Assembly (NCBI GenBank): GCA_945906765.1
Contig: CAMDRF010000009.1
Coordinates: 1-56,805 of the forward strand
Direction of reading: 5' to 3'
Length of the DNA: 56,805 nt
Origin: Nitrosovibrio sp. Nv4
Lineage (GTDB): Bacteria > Pseudomonadota > Gammaproteobacteria > Burkholderiales > SG8-39
How positions within the stretch are numbered: the first letter of the stretch is position 1; every line of letters starts with the position of its first letter. Below are positions 21,334 to 31,423 of this stretch, in pieces. The notes beneath the pieces were generated by a model. The model saw nothing but the letters and a program-made list of their open reading frames with translations, ran no database searches and was not told where the DNA came from. The position numbers and the translations under genes are program-made.

Positions 21334-21661
21334 ATGGTGAATGAGCAAGCCGCCGCGCTGAAGGCAATGGACCTGTGCCGCACGCTGTCCGGTGCGGAAC
21401 TCGACGCGATCGCCGCGATCGTCGAGAGGCGCGACGTTGCCGCGGGCAAGGATCTGTTCCGCGAGGGCGATCCTGGCGACGGCCTGTTTCTCGTGATCTC
21501 GGGAGAAATCAACGTCACCAAGCGCGCCCCCGGCGACGATGAACGGCGTGGTCCTCGAACTCACCGCCAAGGCCGGCGGTCCCGCCGCCGACGTCCCCTC
21601 TCTGGGCCAAACCCAGAAAATGATCGCCCTGCATCGCACGATGCAGCTCTGGTCGTTCTAG
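21334..21661 (+). pseudogene. Cyclic-nucleotide-binding domain protein, frameshifted
   Basis: The first frame from ATG 21334 gives the start of a cNMP-binding domain: CRTLSGAELDAIAAIVERRD and DLFREGDPGDGLFLVISGEI. After about 21535 this frame becomes arginine-rich, while the next frame (from 21539) reads sensibly to the stop at 21659-21661 (NGVVLELTAKAGGP ... MIALHRTMQLWSF). A one-base change near 21536-21540 would join them into about 109 residues. Even joined, the conserved phosphate-binding cassette (GExA/L...RxA) is missing, so an internal deletion is also likely. A sequencing error could account for the frameshift alone. Confidence 0.6.
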
Positions 21662-22756
21662 CTATACGTTGAAGCGGAAGTGCATGACGTCGCCGTCATG
21701 CACGACGTAATCCTTGCCCTCGACGCGCAGCTTGCCGGCCTCCTTGGCGCCTACCTCGCCCTTGCAGGCGATGTAGTCAGCGTAGGTCGTCACTTCGGCG
21801 CGGATGAAACCGCGCTCGAAATCGGTGTGGATCACGCCCGCGGCCTGCGGCGCGGTGGCGCCGACCGGCACGGTCCAGGCGCGCGCCTCCTTGGGCCCCA
21901 CGGTGAAATAGGTTTGCAGCCCGAGCAGCTTGTAGCCGGCGCGGATCACGCGCGCGAGGCCGGGCTCTTGCATGCCCATGTCGGCAAGGAAGACCGCCTT
22001 ATCCTCGTCCGGCATGTCCGCGATCTGGGATTCCATCGCGGCGCAGATGGCGACGACGGGAGCAGCTTCCTTCTTCGCGTGTGCTTCCACCACCGCCAGC
22101 AGGGGATTGTCCGTGAAGCCATTCTCGGCGACGTTCGCCACGTACATCGTCGGCTTCATGGTGAGCAGGAAGAGCGGCTTCAGGACGACCAGTTCCTCCT
22201 TCGACCAGTCGACCGAGCGCACCGGGCTGCCCTGATCGAGCGCGGCGATCGCCTTCTCCAGCACCGAAACCAGGCGCTGCGCCTCCTTGTCACCGCCGGT
22301 CTTGGCGACTTTGGCGTTGCGCGACAGCTGCTTCTCGACCGCGGCGAGATCCGCCAGCGCGAGCTCGGTATTGATCACCTCGATGTCGGACAGCGGATCG
22401 ATTTTGTTCGCCACGTGGATCACGTTCGGATCCTCGAAGCAGCGCACCACATGCACGATGGCGTCCGTTTCCCGGATGGTGGCGAGAAACTGGTTGCCGA
22501 GCCCCTCGCCCTTTGATGCGCCGGCCACGAGGCCGGCGATGTCGACGAACTCCACCGCCGCAGGGATGACTTTCTGCGACCTCTCGATCGCCGCCAATCC
22601 CGCCAGGCGCGGGTCGGTCACCTCGACGATGCCCACGTTCGGTTCGATGGTGCAGAACGGGTAATTCTCCGCGGCGATGCCGGATTTCGTCAGGGCATTG
22701 AACAGCGTGGACTTGCCCACGTTCGGCAGGCCCACGATCCCGCAGCGCAGGCTCAT
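21662..22756 (-). CDS. ychF: Redox-regulated ATPase / Obg-like GTPase YchF
   Basis: Ribosome-associated P-loop NTPase (364 aa), full length. Walker A is [15 protein letters not shown]; switch and Walker B region [20 protein letters not shown]; the C-terminal TGS-like domain contains [20 protein letters not shown]. YchF proteins prefer ATP because the NKxD motif is altered. The gene overlaps pth by four bases (ATGA) in the usual pth-ychF order. Confidence 0.97.
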   Translation of the reverse strand: MSLRCGIVGLPNVGKSTLFNALTKSGIAAENYPFCTIEPNVGIVEVTDPRLAGLAAIERSQKVIPAAVEFVDIAGLVAGASKGEGLGNQFLATIRETDAIVHVVRCFEDPNVIHVANKIDPLSDIEVINTELALADLAAVEKQLSRNAKVAKTGGDKEAQRLVSVLEKAIAALDQGSPVRSVDWSKEELVVLKPLFLLTMKPTMYVANVAENGFTDNPLLAVVEAHAKKEAAPVVAICAAMESQIADMPDEDKAVFLADMGMQEPGLARVIRAGYKLLGLQTYFTVGPKEARAWTVPVGATAPQAAGVIHTDFERGFIRAEVTTYADYIACKGEVGAKEAGKLRVEGKDYVVHDGDVMHFRFNV

Positions 22757-23484
22757 TTCTTCGTTTTTGAGAACAAAGACCCGAACAAGCTTTTCGAAGC
22801 AGGCTTTTCCGGCGGGACGTCCACCTTCGGTTCGGGTTTGGGTTCTGGCCTGGCTTCAGCTTTCTTTTGGACCGGCCTTTCTTTCTCAAAGCTATGCAGC
22901 TTGTGCATCGCGCCCTGCAGGTCGCCGGCGAGGCACAGCGGCAGGACTTCGATGCCGCGCGCGATGGCGCCGTCGATGACTTCGCGATCCTCCGCCGAAG
23001 GCCTGTTCAGCACGTAGTCGGCGACCGCATGCTTGTCGCCCGGATGGCCGATGCCCAAACGCAGCCGCCAGTAGTCGTGCGTGCCAAGCCGGTGGGAGAT
23101 GTCGCGCAGGCCGTTGTGGCCGGCGATGCCGCCGCCCTGCTTTATCTTCGCCGTGCCCGGTCCGAAGTCGAGCTCGTCATGCACCACCAGGATCTCCGCC
23201 GCCGGGATCTTGAAAAAACCGGCCAGCATCTGCACCGCGTGGCCGCTCGCGTTCATGAAGCCCTGCGGCAGCACCAGCCAGGCGCCGTTGGCGCCGCTTT
23301 TCGAATTCATGCGGCCAACCAACGCCTGGTACTTGCCGTCCTTGCGCAGCGCCACCCCCGATTGCACGGCGAAGCGCTCCACCAGCCAGCAGCCGGCGTT
23401 GTGGCGGGTGCGTTCGTACTCTTTGCCCGGATTTCCCAGGCCGACAATGAGCCGGATAGAGGCAGGGCGGATGGCGTCGGACAA
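22753..23484 (-). CDS. pth: Peptidyl-tRNA hydrolase with charged C-terminal tail
   Basis: Cleaves the ester bond of peptidyl-tRNA released from stalled ribosomes. The catalytic region [20 protein letters not shown] includes the essential histidine; the second block [18 protein letters not shown] and GHNGLRDI are intact. At 243 residues it is about 45 longer than usual; the extra C-terminus is rich in K, E and P and ends [10 protein letters not shown]. It starts 3 bases after the rplY stop. Confidence 0.96.
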   Translation of the reverse strand: MSDAIRPASIRLIVGLGNPGKEYERTRHNAGCWLVERFAVQSGVALRKDGKYQALVGRMNSKSGANGAWLVLPQGFMNASGHAVQMLAGFFKIPAAEILVVHDELDFGPGTAKIKQGGGIAGHNGLRDISHRLGTHDYWRLRLGIGHPGDKHAVADYVLNRPSAEDREVIDGAIARGIEVLPLCLAGDLQGAMHKLHSFEKERPVQKKAEARPEPKPEPKVDVPPEKPASKSLFGSLFSKTKK

Positions 23485-23487
23485 GGT

Positions 23488-24231
23488 TTACTTCTTCTCT
23501 TTCTTGTCGGCCGCTTTTTCGGCCGGCTTGCCGCCCTTGGCGCCGGCCTTGTCCTTGTCGCCGCCGGCCGCAGCGTCCGCTGCCTTGTCGGGCGCAGCCT
23601 GCGCAGTGGTGGGTACGTCAGCTGCCGCCACAGCTTCGGTCGCGGTGGTTTCCTCTTCAGTGATCAACGCGGGCTGGATGATGGTTGCGACCACCGGATT
23701 CTCGCCCCGGTGCAGCACCGCCGCCACCCCTTTGGGCAGACTCAGTTCCTTGACGTGCACTGAGTGGCCGATCGTGAGATGGCCCATGTCGACCTGGATG
23801 AACACCGGCAGATCGTCCGGCAGGCAGATGACGTCGAGCTCGTTCAGGACGTGGTTCGGGATCCCGCCCTGCTCCTTCACGCCCGGCGATACCTCGGCAT
23901 TGACGAAGTGCAGCGGCACCTTCATGTGGATCTTCTTGTCCTTGGAGACGCGCTGAAAATCGATGTGCTGCACATGCCCCTTGTAGGGATGCATGTTGAA
24001 GGCACGCAGCAGCACGTCCTCGGCCGCGCCGTCGAGCTTGAGCGACAGGATCGAAGCGTGGAACTTCTCGTTCGTCAGGTGCTGGTAGAGCTCCTTGTGG
24101 TTCAGCTCGATCGTCACCGCGTCCTTGCTGCCGCCATAGACGATGCCCGGGACGTTGCCCGTGCGGCGCAGACGGCGGCTCGCACCCGTCCCTTGCGCCT
24201 CGCGCTTGCGCGCGTTGATTTCAATTTTCAT
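23488..24231 (-). CDS. rplY: 50S ribosomal protein L25 (Ctc type)
   Basis: Long, general-stress-type L25 that binds 5S rRNA (247 aa). The N-terminal L25 domain starts MKIEINARKREAQGTGASRR and includes GNVPGIVYGG; the TL5/CTC C-terminal domain contains VEQGG-like KEQGGIPNHVLNELDVICLP. The last ~45 residues are an alanine/lysine tail (ending ADKKEKK) of unknown role. It follows prs in the standard betaproteobacterial order. Confidence 0.96.
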   Translation of the reverse strand: MKIEINARKREAQGTGASRRLRRTGNVPGIVYGGSKDAVTIELNHKELYQHLTNEKFHASILSLKLDGAAEDVLLRAFNMHPYKGHVQHIDFQRVSKDKKIHMKVPLHFVNAEVSPGVKEQGGIPNHVLNELDVICLPDDLPVFIQVDMGHLTIGHSVHVKELSLPKGVAAVLHRGENPVVATIIQPALITEEETTATEAVAAADVPTTAQAAPDKAADAAAGGDKDKAGAKGGKPAEKAADKKEKK

Positions 24232-24303
24232 CGCAATACTCCTTCAGTTGCCGCCGGTTCCGCGACCAGACCCCGGCGGGGTTGGAAAACTATTCAGTAA
24301 AAA

Positions 24304-25278
24304 CTATTCGATAAACAGCGAACTCACCGAGTCCTCGGTGTAGATCCTCAGGATCGTTTCCGCGAGCAGGCCGGCCACCGACAGGCTGCGGATTTTCTTG
24401 CAGGCCAGTGCGTCGGCGCGCAGCGGAATGGTGTCGGTCACCACCAGTTCGTCCATGTCCGAGGCGGCGATGCGCTTGACCGCGTCGCCCGAGAGCACCG
24501 CGTGCGTGCAGTAGGCGACGACCTTGACCGCGCCCTCCATCTTGAGCACCTCGGCCGCCTTGCACAGCGTGCCGGCGGTATCCACCATGTCGTCCATGAT
24601 CACGCAGGTGCGGCCCTTGACCTCGCCGATCACGTTCATGACTTCCGACACGTTGGCGCGCGGGCGGCGTTTGTCGATGATCGCCAGGTCGGACTCGAGG
24701 CGCTTGGCGAGCGCGCGGGCGCGCACCACGCCGCCGACATCGGGCGAGACCACGATCAGATTGTCGTAGCTCTGCTTCCAGACGTCGCCCAGCAGCACCG
24801 GCGCGGCGTAGATGTTGTCCACCGGCACGTCGAAGAAACCCTGAATCTGGTCGGCATGCAGGTCCATGGTCAACACGCGCGAGACGCCCACCGAAGTGAG
24901 CATGTTGGCCACCACCTTGGCGCTGATGCCGACACGCGCCGAGCGCGGACGCCGGTCCTGGCGCGCATAGCCGAAGTAGGGCATCGCGGCCGAGACGCGG
25001 GCGGCGGAGGAGCGCCTCAGCGCATCCACCATCACCATCAGTTCCATGAGATTGTCGTTGGTCGGCTGGCAGGTGGATTGCAGCACGAACACATCCTTGC
25101 CGCGTACGTTCTCCATGATTTCGACCATCACTTCGCCGTCGGAGAACTTGCTGACCACGGCGCGGCCAAGCGAAATGTTGAGTTGCTTGACCACCTCCTG
25201 CGCCAGGCGCGGGTTCGCGTTGCCTGCAAATACCATCAGGCGGTCCATCGTGGCGAGAGGCGTGAGAGGATCGATCAT
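24304..25278 (-). CDS. prs: Ribose-phosphate pyrophosphokinase
   Basis: Makes PRPP from ribose-5-phosphate and ATP for nucleotide, histidine and tryptophan synthesis. The 324-residue frame has the ATP region SDGEVMVEI, the flexible loop [39 protein letters not shown], and the PRPP loop [19 protein letters not shown] 25278 is the first start; ATG 25248 ([13 protein letters not shown]) fits the family better. The tRNA-Gln gene ends only 14 bases upstream of 25278, so the two are probably co-transcribed. Confidence 0.96.
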   Translation of the reverse strand: MIDPLTPLATMDRLMVFAGNANPRLAQEVVKQLNISLGRAVVSKFSDGEVMVEIMENVRGKDVFVLQSTCQPTNDNLMELMVMVDALRRSSAARVSAAMPYFGYARQDRRPRSARVGISAKVVANMLTSVGVSRVLTMDLHADQIQGFFDVPVDNIYAAPVLLGDVWKQSYDNLIVVSPDVGGVVRARALAKRLESDLAIIDKRRPRANVSEVMNVIGEVKGRTCVIMDDMVDTAGTLCKAAEVLKMEGAVKVVAYCTHAVLSGDAVKRIAASDMDELVVTDTIPLRADALACKKIRSLSVAGLLAETILRIYTEDSVSSLFIE

Positions 25279-25291
25279 TCGGCAGTTTGTA

Positions 25292-25369
25292 TGGCTGGGG
25301 CGCTAGGATTCGAACCTAGGAATGCCGGAATCAAAATCCGGTGCCTTAGACCAGCTTGGCGACGCCCCA
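25292..25369 (-). tRNA. tRNA-Gln (anticodon TTG)
   Basis: A full cloverleaf reads on the minus strand: a 7-base-pair acceptor stem (25369-25363 with 25302-25296), discriminator G, and encoded CCA at 25294-25292. The anticodon arm is CCGGA-TTTTGAT-TCCGG with anticodon TTG, and the T arm contains GGTTCGAATCC. It sits between ispE and prs, its usual place in betaproteobacteria. Confidence 0.97.
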
Positions 25370-25375
25370 GTTGTA

Positions 25376-26227
25376 TTACTTGTCTTGAGCCCATTCATAA
25401 AGAGGGTGGCGTTCGAGTCCCTGGGCGACAAAGCCCCGTATTGCCGCCGGCAATTCGCTGTGCAGCAAAACGGCATCTTCTTCCCTTGGAAATTCGGTAA
25501 ACACACAGGCCCCGGAACCCGTCATGCGCGGTGGAAAAGCAGCCCGCGGACCGCGCTTCCTCAGCCACTCGAGATGCTCCGCGATTTCCGGATATCGGCG
25601 CATCGCGACCGCCTCGAGATCATTGCGGCCCTGCCCCGATAAAAAGGGCGACATTCTGAGCGGTTTCGTATCCCGTGTCAACGCAGCATCGGAGAAGATT
25701 TCTTTTGTCGAAACCGGGACTTGGGGCGTCAGAACCAGGTACCAGGCGGGCGCCAAATCGAGCCCTTGCAGGCGTTCCCCGACCCCCTCGCCCAAGGCGT
25801 TGCGGCCATATAAAAACACCGGCACGTCCGCGCCCAGCCGCAGGCCGAGTTCCATGAGCTGTGCTCTTTCGTAGTCCAATTTCCAGAATCGATTCAACAC
25901 CAGCAGCACCGTCGCCGCATCGGAGGAGCCCCCGCCCAGACCGCCGCCGATGGGGAGCTGCTTGTCGAGTTCGATATCAGCGCCCTTGCTGCTGCCCGCC
26001 GCGCTTTGCAGCAGGCGCGCGGCGCGCGCGCACAGATTGTCTTCGCCAAATTCCCCGGTAAAACAGATTTGAGCGTCGTCACGCACCCGGATGCCGACGT
26101 GGTCGCAACGATCAACCAGCCGGAATACGGTCTGCAACTCGTGCATACCGTCGGCACGACGGCCGAGCACGTGCAGGAAGAGATTCAGCTTGCCCGGCGC
26201 CGCAAACCACTGCAGGGACGAGCTCAT
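25376..26227 (-). CDS. ispE: 4-diphosphocytidyl-2-C-methyl-D-erythritol kinase
   Basis: GHMP-family kinase of the MEP isoprenoid pathway (283 aa). The N-terminus has APGKLNLFLHVLGRRADG and the ATP loop is PIGGGLGGGSSDAATVLL; the C-terminal GHMP block is MTGSGACVFTEF. ATG 26227 overlaps the lolB stop (ATGA). The much longer open frame upstream is the shadow of lolB. Confidence 0.96.
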   Translation of the reverse strand: MSSSLQWFAAPGKLNLFLHVLGRRADGMHELQTVFRLVDRCDHVGIRVRDDAQICFTGEFGEDNLCARAARLLQSAAGSSKGADIELDKQLPIGGGLGGGSSDAATVLLVLNRFWKLDYERAQLMELGLRLGADVPVFLYGRNALGEGVGERLQGLDLAPAWYLVLTPQVPVSTKEIFSDAALTRDTKPLRMSPFLSGQGRNDLEAVAMRRYPEIAEHLEWLRKRGPRAAFPPRMTGSGACVFTEFPREEDAVLLHSELPAAIRGFVAQGLERHPLYEWAQDK

Positions 26228-26766
26228 TTCCAGGCGGATATGGCGAGCCTCAACTGCACGCCGGGGTAGGCCAGGTGAAGACGCGAGGGCAGCGTTCCGG
26301 TGTACTCCAGATACTCGATCCTCCACCCGGACTGCTCGAGGTGGGCGAGACGCCCCTCGCCGTCCACCCGGGCGACCGCGGGACCCGGCGCCGCCCGTCC
26401 GCGCACCCAGTCGGCGAGGCCCAGCAGCGGCAGGCGGAAGCCGAGCACCTGTTCGGTGAGCGCTTCGGCGTCCGCCGCCCTGAACTCGCGCCCGTCCTGC
26501 ACCGTCAGCGTGACCTCGTTGCCTGCGCGCGCGAGGCGCGCGATACCCTGGCCGAAGGGCGTGGTCAGGAGCATTTCGTCGGCGCCCGCCGCATGGCGCC
26601 AGGCAATGTTGCCGCTGCCCGCGTCGTCGCGGTAGGTCACCGCGATGCGGCCCGCAAGCTCGAACTCGACGTCGATTGCGGGAGACAGAAACCGCGGCGT
26701 GGCGCAAGCCGCCAGCAGCAGCGCGACTAGGGCGGCGCAAAGGCTACGCACGGTCTCGCTACGCAC
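26224..26766 (-). CDS. lolB: Outer-membrane lipoprotein LolB
   Basis: Receives lipoproteins from LolA and inserts them in the outer membrane. The signal peptide ends in a lipobox LLAAC with the acylated cysteine near residue 21; family blocks include FELAGRIAVTYRDDAGSGNI and RVDGEGRLAHLEQSGWRIEY. The start is ambiguous: a 15-base tandem repeat (26746-26760 and 26761-26775) provides two in-frame GTG starts, 26766 and 26751. It precedes ispE in the usual lolB-ispE-tRNA-prs order. Confidence 0.9.
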   Translation of the reverse strand: MRSETVRSLCAALVALLLAACATPRFLSPAIDVEFELAGRIAVTYRDDAGSGNIAWRHAAGADEMLLTTPFGQGIARLARAGNEVTLTVQDGREFRAADAEALTEQVLGFRLPLLGLADWVRGRAAPGPAVARVDGEGRLAHLEQSGWRIEYLEYTGTLPSRLHLAYPGVQLRLAISAWK

Positions 26767-26775
26767 GGTCTCGCG
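26746..26775. repeat. 15-base tandem repeat over the lolB start
   Basis: Two adjacent copies of a 15-base unit (26746-26760, 26761-26775) differ only at the last base. On the minus strand each copy contains a GTG in the lolB frame, so the duplication repeats the residues around the start (RSET/VRS). Confidence 0.85.
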
Positions 26776-26794
26776 GTTCCGGGCGCCGCTGACC

Positions 26795-28552
26795 CTAAGG
26801 AACGAAGCGCTTCAAGGTCTTTTGCAGCGTGTCGTTCTCGGGACTGGTCTTGAGGGATTCCTGCCAGATACGTCGCGCTTCGTCGCGCTCGCCGAGCGCC
26901 CACAGCACTTCGCCCAGGTGCGCGCCGATCTCGCCGTCCGGGCGGCCATCCCAGGCGCGCCGCAACTCGCGCGCGGCGCCCTTCAGGTCGCCCATGCGGT
27001 ACAACACCCAGCCCAGCGAGTCGATGATGAAAAAATCCGTGGGCGCGATCTCAAGCGCCTTCTCGATCAGCTGTTTGGCCTCCGGCAGGCGCAGGTTGCG
27101 CTCCGCGAACGAATAACCAAGCGCGTTGTAGGCATGCGCATGGTCCGGCTTCAGCTGGATCAGCCGCCTGAGGCTCGATTCGAGAACATCGAAGCGATCG
27201 AGTTTCTCCGCGGTGAGCGCATGGTCGTACAGCAGGTCGGGCTGGTCGGGGCTCTTCTGCAATGCCTGGCCGAGCAGCTCGAAGGCCTCGCGATTCAGGT
27301 TTGCCTCGCGCAACAACTGCGATTCGGCCACCAGCAGCTGGACGCGCTGCGGTTCGGCCTGCACGCTTACGCCGCGCAGATAGGCGCGCGCCTCCGCCAG
27401 ATTGCCCTGCTTGGCTAGCGCGTTGGCGGTGCGCATGCGCGCCGGCAGCGCCTGTTCGCCGCGCTGGATCGCGTCGTACCACTGGATCGCGCCCGGCCAG
27501 TCCTTCTGCTCTTCGGCGATCTGGCCGAGCGTGAAGCGCACCGAATTGGCATCCCGAAAGCCAAGCTCGAGCAGCCGCTTCAGGTTGGCTTCGGCAACCG
27601 CGTACTCCTTGACCTGGAAGGCAAGCAGGCCGACCGCGTAGATCGCGTCGATGTCCTTCGGAAAGCGCTTGACGATCGACTCGAACTCCGAGCGCGCCTC
27701 CGCATAGCGCTTGTCGAGAACCAGCATGCGCGCATGGCCCAGCCGCACGTCGCGCGAATCGGGATACTTCTCCAGGAACGCGGCCAGGCGCTTGGCCGCC
27801 TCGGCGGGCGAGCGCCGCTGCAGCAGCTGCGCTTCGTACATCACGGAGATTTCCCAGTCCGGGCGCAACGCCGTGGCGCTGCGTGCTTCCGCCAGCGCAA
27901 GTGCTTCGTCGTTCGCGACCGCCGCGACCTGCGACAGCGCCAGATGCGCCTGCGGCAGATTCGGATAGACCGCCGCCAGATTGCGCGCCACGCGCAGGTT
28001 CGCCTGTGCATCGGGATTCGCTGCGAGCATTCGCGCAAGCTGCATGAATCCGTTTGCCGCCGCATTGGCGTTGATCGCAAGCAGCTTGGCGATATAGGGC
28101 TCGGCCTCGTCCACGCGCTTGGCGCCCACCAGCAGGACGGTGACGGCCTGCAGCGCCTGCGCGGATACTGGATCGGTGTCATGCCAGACACGCGCCGCCT
28201 CCAGGGCGAGCGCTGGCATGCGCGCGAAATTCGCGACCTCTACGGCGCGCCGCGCGATGCGCGGGTCGCGCGTGCGCCGGGACAGCTCGAGGAAGGTCTG
28301 CGCCGCCAGCGCGGGGTTGCCGCGCTGCGCGGAAATTTCGCCGTAGAGTAATTCGTATAGCGTCTGCCCCGTCAGCTCCTGCAGCGGCAGGTTTGGCGGC
28401 GGTCCGGCGACAGGCGCCAGCGCCGGCGCAGAGGGCGTGTCGTCGTCGTCGGCTTCGTCAGGCTGCTGCTGGGCCTGCACAGCGCCATGCATGAAGACCG
28501 CGACAAGGAACGTCGCGGCGATCGCGGCAAGCCAGCGTGGAAGTACGCACAT
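26795..28552 (-). CDS. Exported tetratricopeptide-repeat protein
   Basis: 585-residue protein with an N-terminal signal segment (LAAIAATFLVAVFMHGAVQA), a short acidic/proline linker and then about a dozen degenerate TPR units through the C-terminus, for example AHAYNALGYSFAERNLRLPE and FFIIDSLGWVLYRMGDLKGA. This is the TPR protein commonly found between lolB and mutM in betaproteobacteria, likely a periplasmic scaffold. Its partners are unknown. It is divergent from mutM with a 62-base gap. Confidence 0.88.
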   Translation of the reverse strand: MCVLPRWLAAIAATFLVAVFMHGAVQAQQQPDEADDDDTPSAPALAPVAGPPPNLPLQELTGQTLYELLYGEISAQRGNPALAAQTFLELSRRTRDPRIARRAVEVANFARMPALALEAARVWHDTDPVSAQALQAVTVLLVGAKRVDEAEPYIAKLLAINANAAANGFMQLARMLAANPDAQANLRVARNLAAVYPNLPQAHLALSQVAAVANDEALALAEARSATALRPDWEISVMYEAQLLQRRSPAEAAKRLAAFLEKYPDSRDVRLGHARMLVLDKRYAEARSEFESIVKRFPKDIDAIYAVGLLAFQVKEYAVAEANLKRLLELGFRDANSVRFTLGQIAEEQKDWPGAIQWYDAIQRGEQALPARMRTANALAKQGNLAEARAYLRGVSVQAEPQRVQLLVAESQLLREANLNREAFELLGQALQKSPDQPDLLYDHALTAEKLDRFDVLESSLRRLIQLKPDHAHAYNALGYSFAERNLRLPEAKQLIEKALEIAPTDFFIIDSLGWVLYRMGDLKGAARELRRAWDGRPDGEIGAHLGEVLWALGERDEARRIWQESLKTSPENDTLQKTLKRFVP

Positions 28553-28614
28553 TTCTCAGACAGTGTAGGTACATTTAATGCCTCGCACAAGATAACCTGC
28601 GGGTAAGCTGCGCG

Positions 28615-29424
28615 ATGCCCGAACTGCCAGAAGTCGAAGTCACCTGCCGGGGCATCGCGCCCCACCTCGTTGGCCGGAAGATCGCCGGGGTCACAGTGCG
28701 CGAACCCCGCCTGCGCTGGCCCATTCCCGATGCGGTGCGCTCGCTTGCCGGGCGCGTCGTGCGTCAAGTCAGGCGGCGCGGCAAGTATCTGCTGCTCGAT
28801 TGCGGCGAAGGCCACCTCATCCTGCACCTCGGCATGTCGGGCAGCCTGCGCATGGTCGCCGCCGGAACGCCCCCCGGCAAGCACGACCATTTCGACCTCG
28901 GCGTCGGCGGACAGCTGCTGCGCCTGCGCGATCCGCGCCGCTTCGGCGCGGTGCTTTGGACAGCGCAAGCGCCCGAGGAGCACCCGTTGATCCGCCATCT
29001 GGGCATTGAGCCGCTCTCGCGCGCCCTCGATGGCCGGCGCCTGCATGCGCTTACCCGCGGGCATCGCGCCGCGATCAAGCAGTTCCTGATGGACGGACGC
29101 CGCGTCGTCGGCGTCGGCAACATCTACGCCTCCGAGAGCCTGTTCCTGGCCGCGATCCACCCGCGCACCAGCGCCGGCCGCCTGTCGGCGCAGCGCAGCG
29201 CGCGTCTCGCCCGCGCGATCAAGAGCACGCTGCGCGCCGCGATCCGGGCGGGCGGTTCGTCGCTGCGGGATTTCGTCGGCAGCGATGGTGCGCCGGGCTA
29301 CTTTCAGCGGCGCGCCTGGGTCTACGGCCGGGAGGGACAGGATTGCAGGCGTTGCGGTTCGCAAATCCGCCGCATCGTTCAGGGGCAGCGGGCGACCTAT
29401 TACTGTCCGGGTTGCCAGAGTTAA
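28615..29424 (+). CDS. mutM: Formamidopyrimidine-DNA glycosylase
   Basis: Removes 8-oxoguanine and cuts the abasic site. The N-terminal MPELPEVEV supplies the catalytic proline and glutamate; GKYLLLDCG carries the beta-elimination lysine; [14 protein letters not shown] is the helix-two-turn-helix; and the C-terminal zinc finger is [11 protein letters not shown]...TYYCPGCQ. Length (269 aa) is normal. Its TAA stop shares bases with the convergent coaD stop. Confidence 0.97.
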   Translation: MPELPEVEVTCRGIAPHLVGRKIAGVTVREPRLRWPIPDAVRSLAGRVVRQVRRRGKYLLLDCGEGHLILHLGMSGSLRMVAAGTPPGKHDHFDLGVGGQLLRLRDPRRFGAVLWTAQAPEEHPLIRHLGIEPLSRALDGRRLHALTRGHRAAIKQFLMDGRRVVGVGNIYASESLFLAAIHPRTSAGRLSAQRSARLARAIKSTLRAAIRAGGSSLRDFVGSDGAPGYFQRRAWVYGREGQDCRRCGSQIRRIVQGQRATYYCPGCQS

Positions 29425-29909
29425 CCGCCGAGTGATTTAACCTTCGCGGCGAGCTTCGCGCGCACCACCGGATCGACGAACTTGGACACATCGCCGCCGA
29501 GAGTCGCGATTTCGCGCACCAGGGTCGCCGAGATGAACATGTGCTGCTCCCCCGGCGTGAGAAACACGGTTTCAAACTCCGGGTTGAGGGCCCGGTTCAT
29601 CCCCGCGAGCTGGAATTCGTACTCGAAATCGGAAACCGCGCGCAGGCCGCGCAGCACGACGCGCGCTTCCTGCTGGCGCACGAACTCGGTCAGCAGGCCC
29701 TTGAAACCGACGATGCTCAGGTTCTTCACATCGGAGAGCACTTCCCGCGCGATGTCGATGCGCTCCTGCAAGGTGAAGAACGTGCGCTTGGCGCTGCTGT
29801 CGGCAATGCCGAGCACCAGATTGTCGAACAACCGGCTGGCGCGGCGCACCAGGTCCTCGTGCCCGCGCGTGAGAGGATCGAACGTTCCCGGATACACCGC
29901 TTTGATCAT
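29421..29909 (-). CDS. coaD: Phosphopantetheine adenylyltransferase
   Basis: Penultimate step of coenzyme A synthesis (162 aa). The nucleotidyltransferase motif is [19 protein letters not shown] and the second motif is [18 protein letters not shown]. The start ATG 29909 overlaps the rsmD stop (ATGA), the common rsmD-coaD pair. The stop overlaps the mutM stop in the sequence TTAA. Confidence 0.97.
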   Translation of the reverse strand: MIKAVYPGTFDPLTRGHEDLVRRASRLFDNLVLGIADSSAKRTFFTLQERIDIAREVLSDVKNLSIVGFKGLLTEFVRQQEARVVLRGLRAVSDFEYEFQLAGMNRALNPEFETVFLTPGEQHMFISATLVREIATLGGDVSKFVDPVVRAKLAAKVKSLGG

Positions 29910-30478
29910 GACTGTTCCTCGTTGGTGTGCCACTGCAACAGTTGGTAGCTGACCTGCCCTGCCCTGGCGCGCTTGAGCTCGGCCCACGGCGCCGCCACCT
30001 CGACCGGCACATCCGACTCGACATAGACGCGTGCATTCGGTTCCAGCCGTGGCGGAAGTTTCCCGAGCATCGCCGGCACGGCATTCTGCCTGAACGGTGG
30101 ATCGAGGAAAACCACGTCGAAAAGTCCGCGTTCGCGCACGAGGTAGCCCTCGGCGTCGCCGCTGACGATGGTCACCTGAGTTGCATCGAGCGCGGCACGG
30201 TTGCGCTCCAGTTGCGCCGCTGCCGCGCGGTCCTTCTCCACCATCACGACGCGCATCGCGCCGCGCGAAGCGGCCTCGAAACCGAGCGCCCCGCTGCCGG
30301 CGAAGAGATCCAGGCAGGCGAGCCCGCTCAGGTCCTGCCCAAGCCAGTTGAACAGCGTTTCCCGTACCCGGTCCGGCGTCGGGCGCAGGCCGGGGCGCGC
30401 CGGTACGCGAAGCAGGCGGCTGCGATACTTGCCGCCAATGACGCGCAAAGCGCCGGGCGTGCGTTTGCTAGAATTCAT
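29906..30478 (-). CDS. rsmD: 16S rRNA (guanine-966-N2)-methyltransferase
   Basis: SAM-dependent methyltransferase (190 aa) acting on the 30S subunit. The start region [12 protein letters not shown] and [18 protein letters not shown] loop [15 protein letters not shown], and catalytic motif VVFLDPPF are all present. It diverges from ftsY with only 6 bases between the two ATG codons. Confidence 0.96.
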   Translation of the reverse strand: MNSSKRTPGALRVIGGKYRSRLLRVPARPGLRPTPDRVRETLFNWLGQDLSGLACLDLFAGSGALGFEAASRGAMRVVMVEKDRAAAAQLERNRAALDATQVTIVSGDAEGYLVRERGLFDVVFLDPPFRQNAVPAMLGKLPPRLEPNARVYVESDVPVEVAAPWAELKRARAGQVSYQLLQWHTNEEQS

Positions 30479-30484
30479 CCATCC

Positions 30485-31423
30485 ATGTTAGCAGCGACGT
30501 CCTGGGCGGCACGCCTCAAGGCAGGACTGGCGCGCACTCGCGAAGTACTCGGAACCGATGTCGGCACGCTGTTCGGCCGCCGAAAAATCGACGCGGCGCT
30601 GTTCGATGAACTCGAGACCGCGCTGCTGTCGGCCGATTGCGGTGTCGAGGCGACCCGCGCGTTGCTGGATGATCTGCGTAATCGAGTAAAAAAGCAGGGG
30701 ATCGAGGACAGCGTTGCACTCAAGGCGGCACTCAAGGTGGAGCTCCTCGCCCGCCTCGTGCCGCTCGAGCGCAAGCTCGAAACCGGCGCGCACAAGCCTT
30801 GCGTCATCGTCATCGCAGGCGTCAATGGCTCGGGCAAGACCACCTCGATCGGCAAGCTCGCGAAATTGCTGCAGGGCCGCGGCCTGAAGGTGATGCTCGC
30901 GGCCGGGGATACGTTTCGCGCCGCGGCGCGGGAGCAACTCGCCGCCTGGGGCGAGCGCAACGGCGTAACGGTGATCGGACAGCAGGGCGGCGACCCGGGC
31001 GCAGTCGTATTCGACGCGATCAGCGCGGCGACGGCGCGCAGTGCCGATGTGCTGATCGCCGATACCGCCGGCCGGCTGCCGACGCAGTTGCACCTGATGG
31101 AGGAGTTAAAGAAGGTCAAGCGCGTGATCGCGAAAGCGATGCCCGGCGCACCGCATGAAACGTTGCTGGTACTCGACGGCGGAACCGGCCAGAACGCCAT
31201 CGCGCAGGTAAAGGCATTCGACGAAGCGCTCGGGCTGACGGGCCTGATCCTCACCAAGCTGGATGGAAGCGCGAAGGGTGGAGTAATTCTTGGCATCGCG
31301 CATGCGCGATCCAACGATCCAAAAGCAAGGCCGATGCCGCTGTTGTTCATCGGGGCGGGCGAAGGCATCGACGACCTGCGGCCCTTCGTCGCCAGCGAAT
31401 TCGTGGAGGCGCTGCTTGATTAG
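30485..31423 (+). CDS. ftsY: Signal recognition particle receptor FtsY
   Basis: SRP receptor GTPase (312 aa) that docks ribosomes to the Sec translocon. The NG core is complete: N-domain LFDELETALLSADCGVEATR, G1 VIVIAGVNGSGKTTSIGKL, DTFRAAAREQL, G3 DTAGRLPTQLHLMEEL and G4 LTKLDGSAKGG. The long acidic A domain of E. coli FtsY is missing; the N-terminus is short. The gene runs into ftsE with an 8-base overlap. Confidence 0.96.
   Translation: MLAATSWAARLKAGLARTREVLGTDVGTLFGRRKIDAALFDELETALLSADCGVEATRALLDDLRNRVKKQGIEDSVALKAALKVELLARLVPLERKLETGAHKPCVIVIAGVNGSGKTTSIGKLAKLLQGRGLKVMLAAGDTFRAAAREQLAAWGERNGVTVIGQQGGDPGAVVFDAISAATARSADVLIADTAGRLPTQLHLMEELKKVKRVIAKAMPGAPHETLLVLDGGTGQNAIAQVKAFDEALGLTGLILTKLDGSAKGGVILGIAHARSNDPKARPMPLLFIGAGEGIDDLRPFVASEFVEALLD

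Noticed and set aside
24286-24311. Direct repeat of AAAACTATTC at the end of prs
   Set aside because: Only two short copies, one inside the coding end; no sign of a mobile element or functional site.
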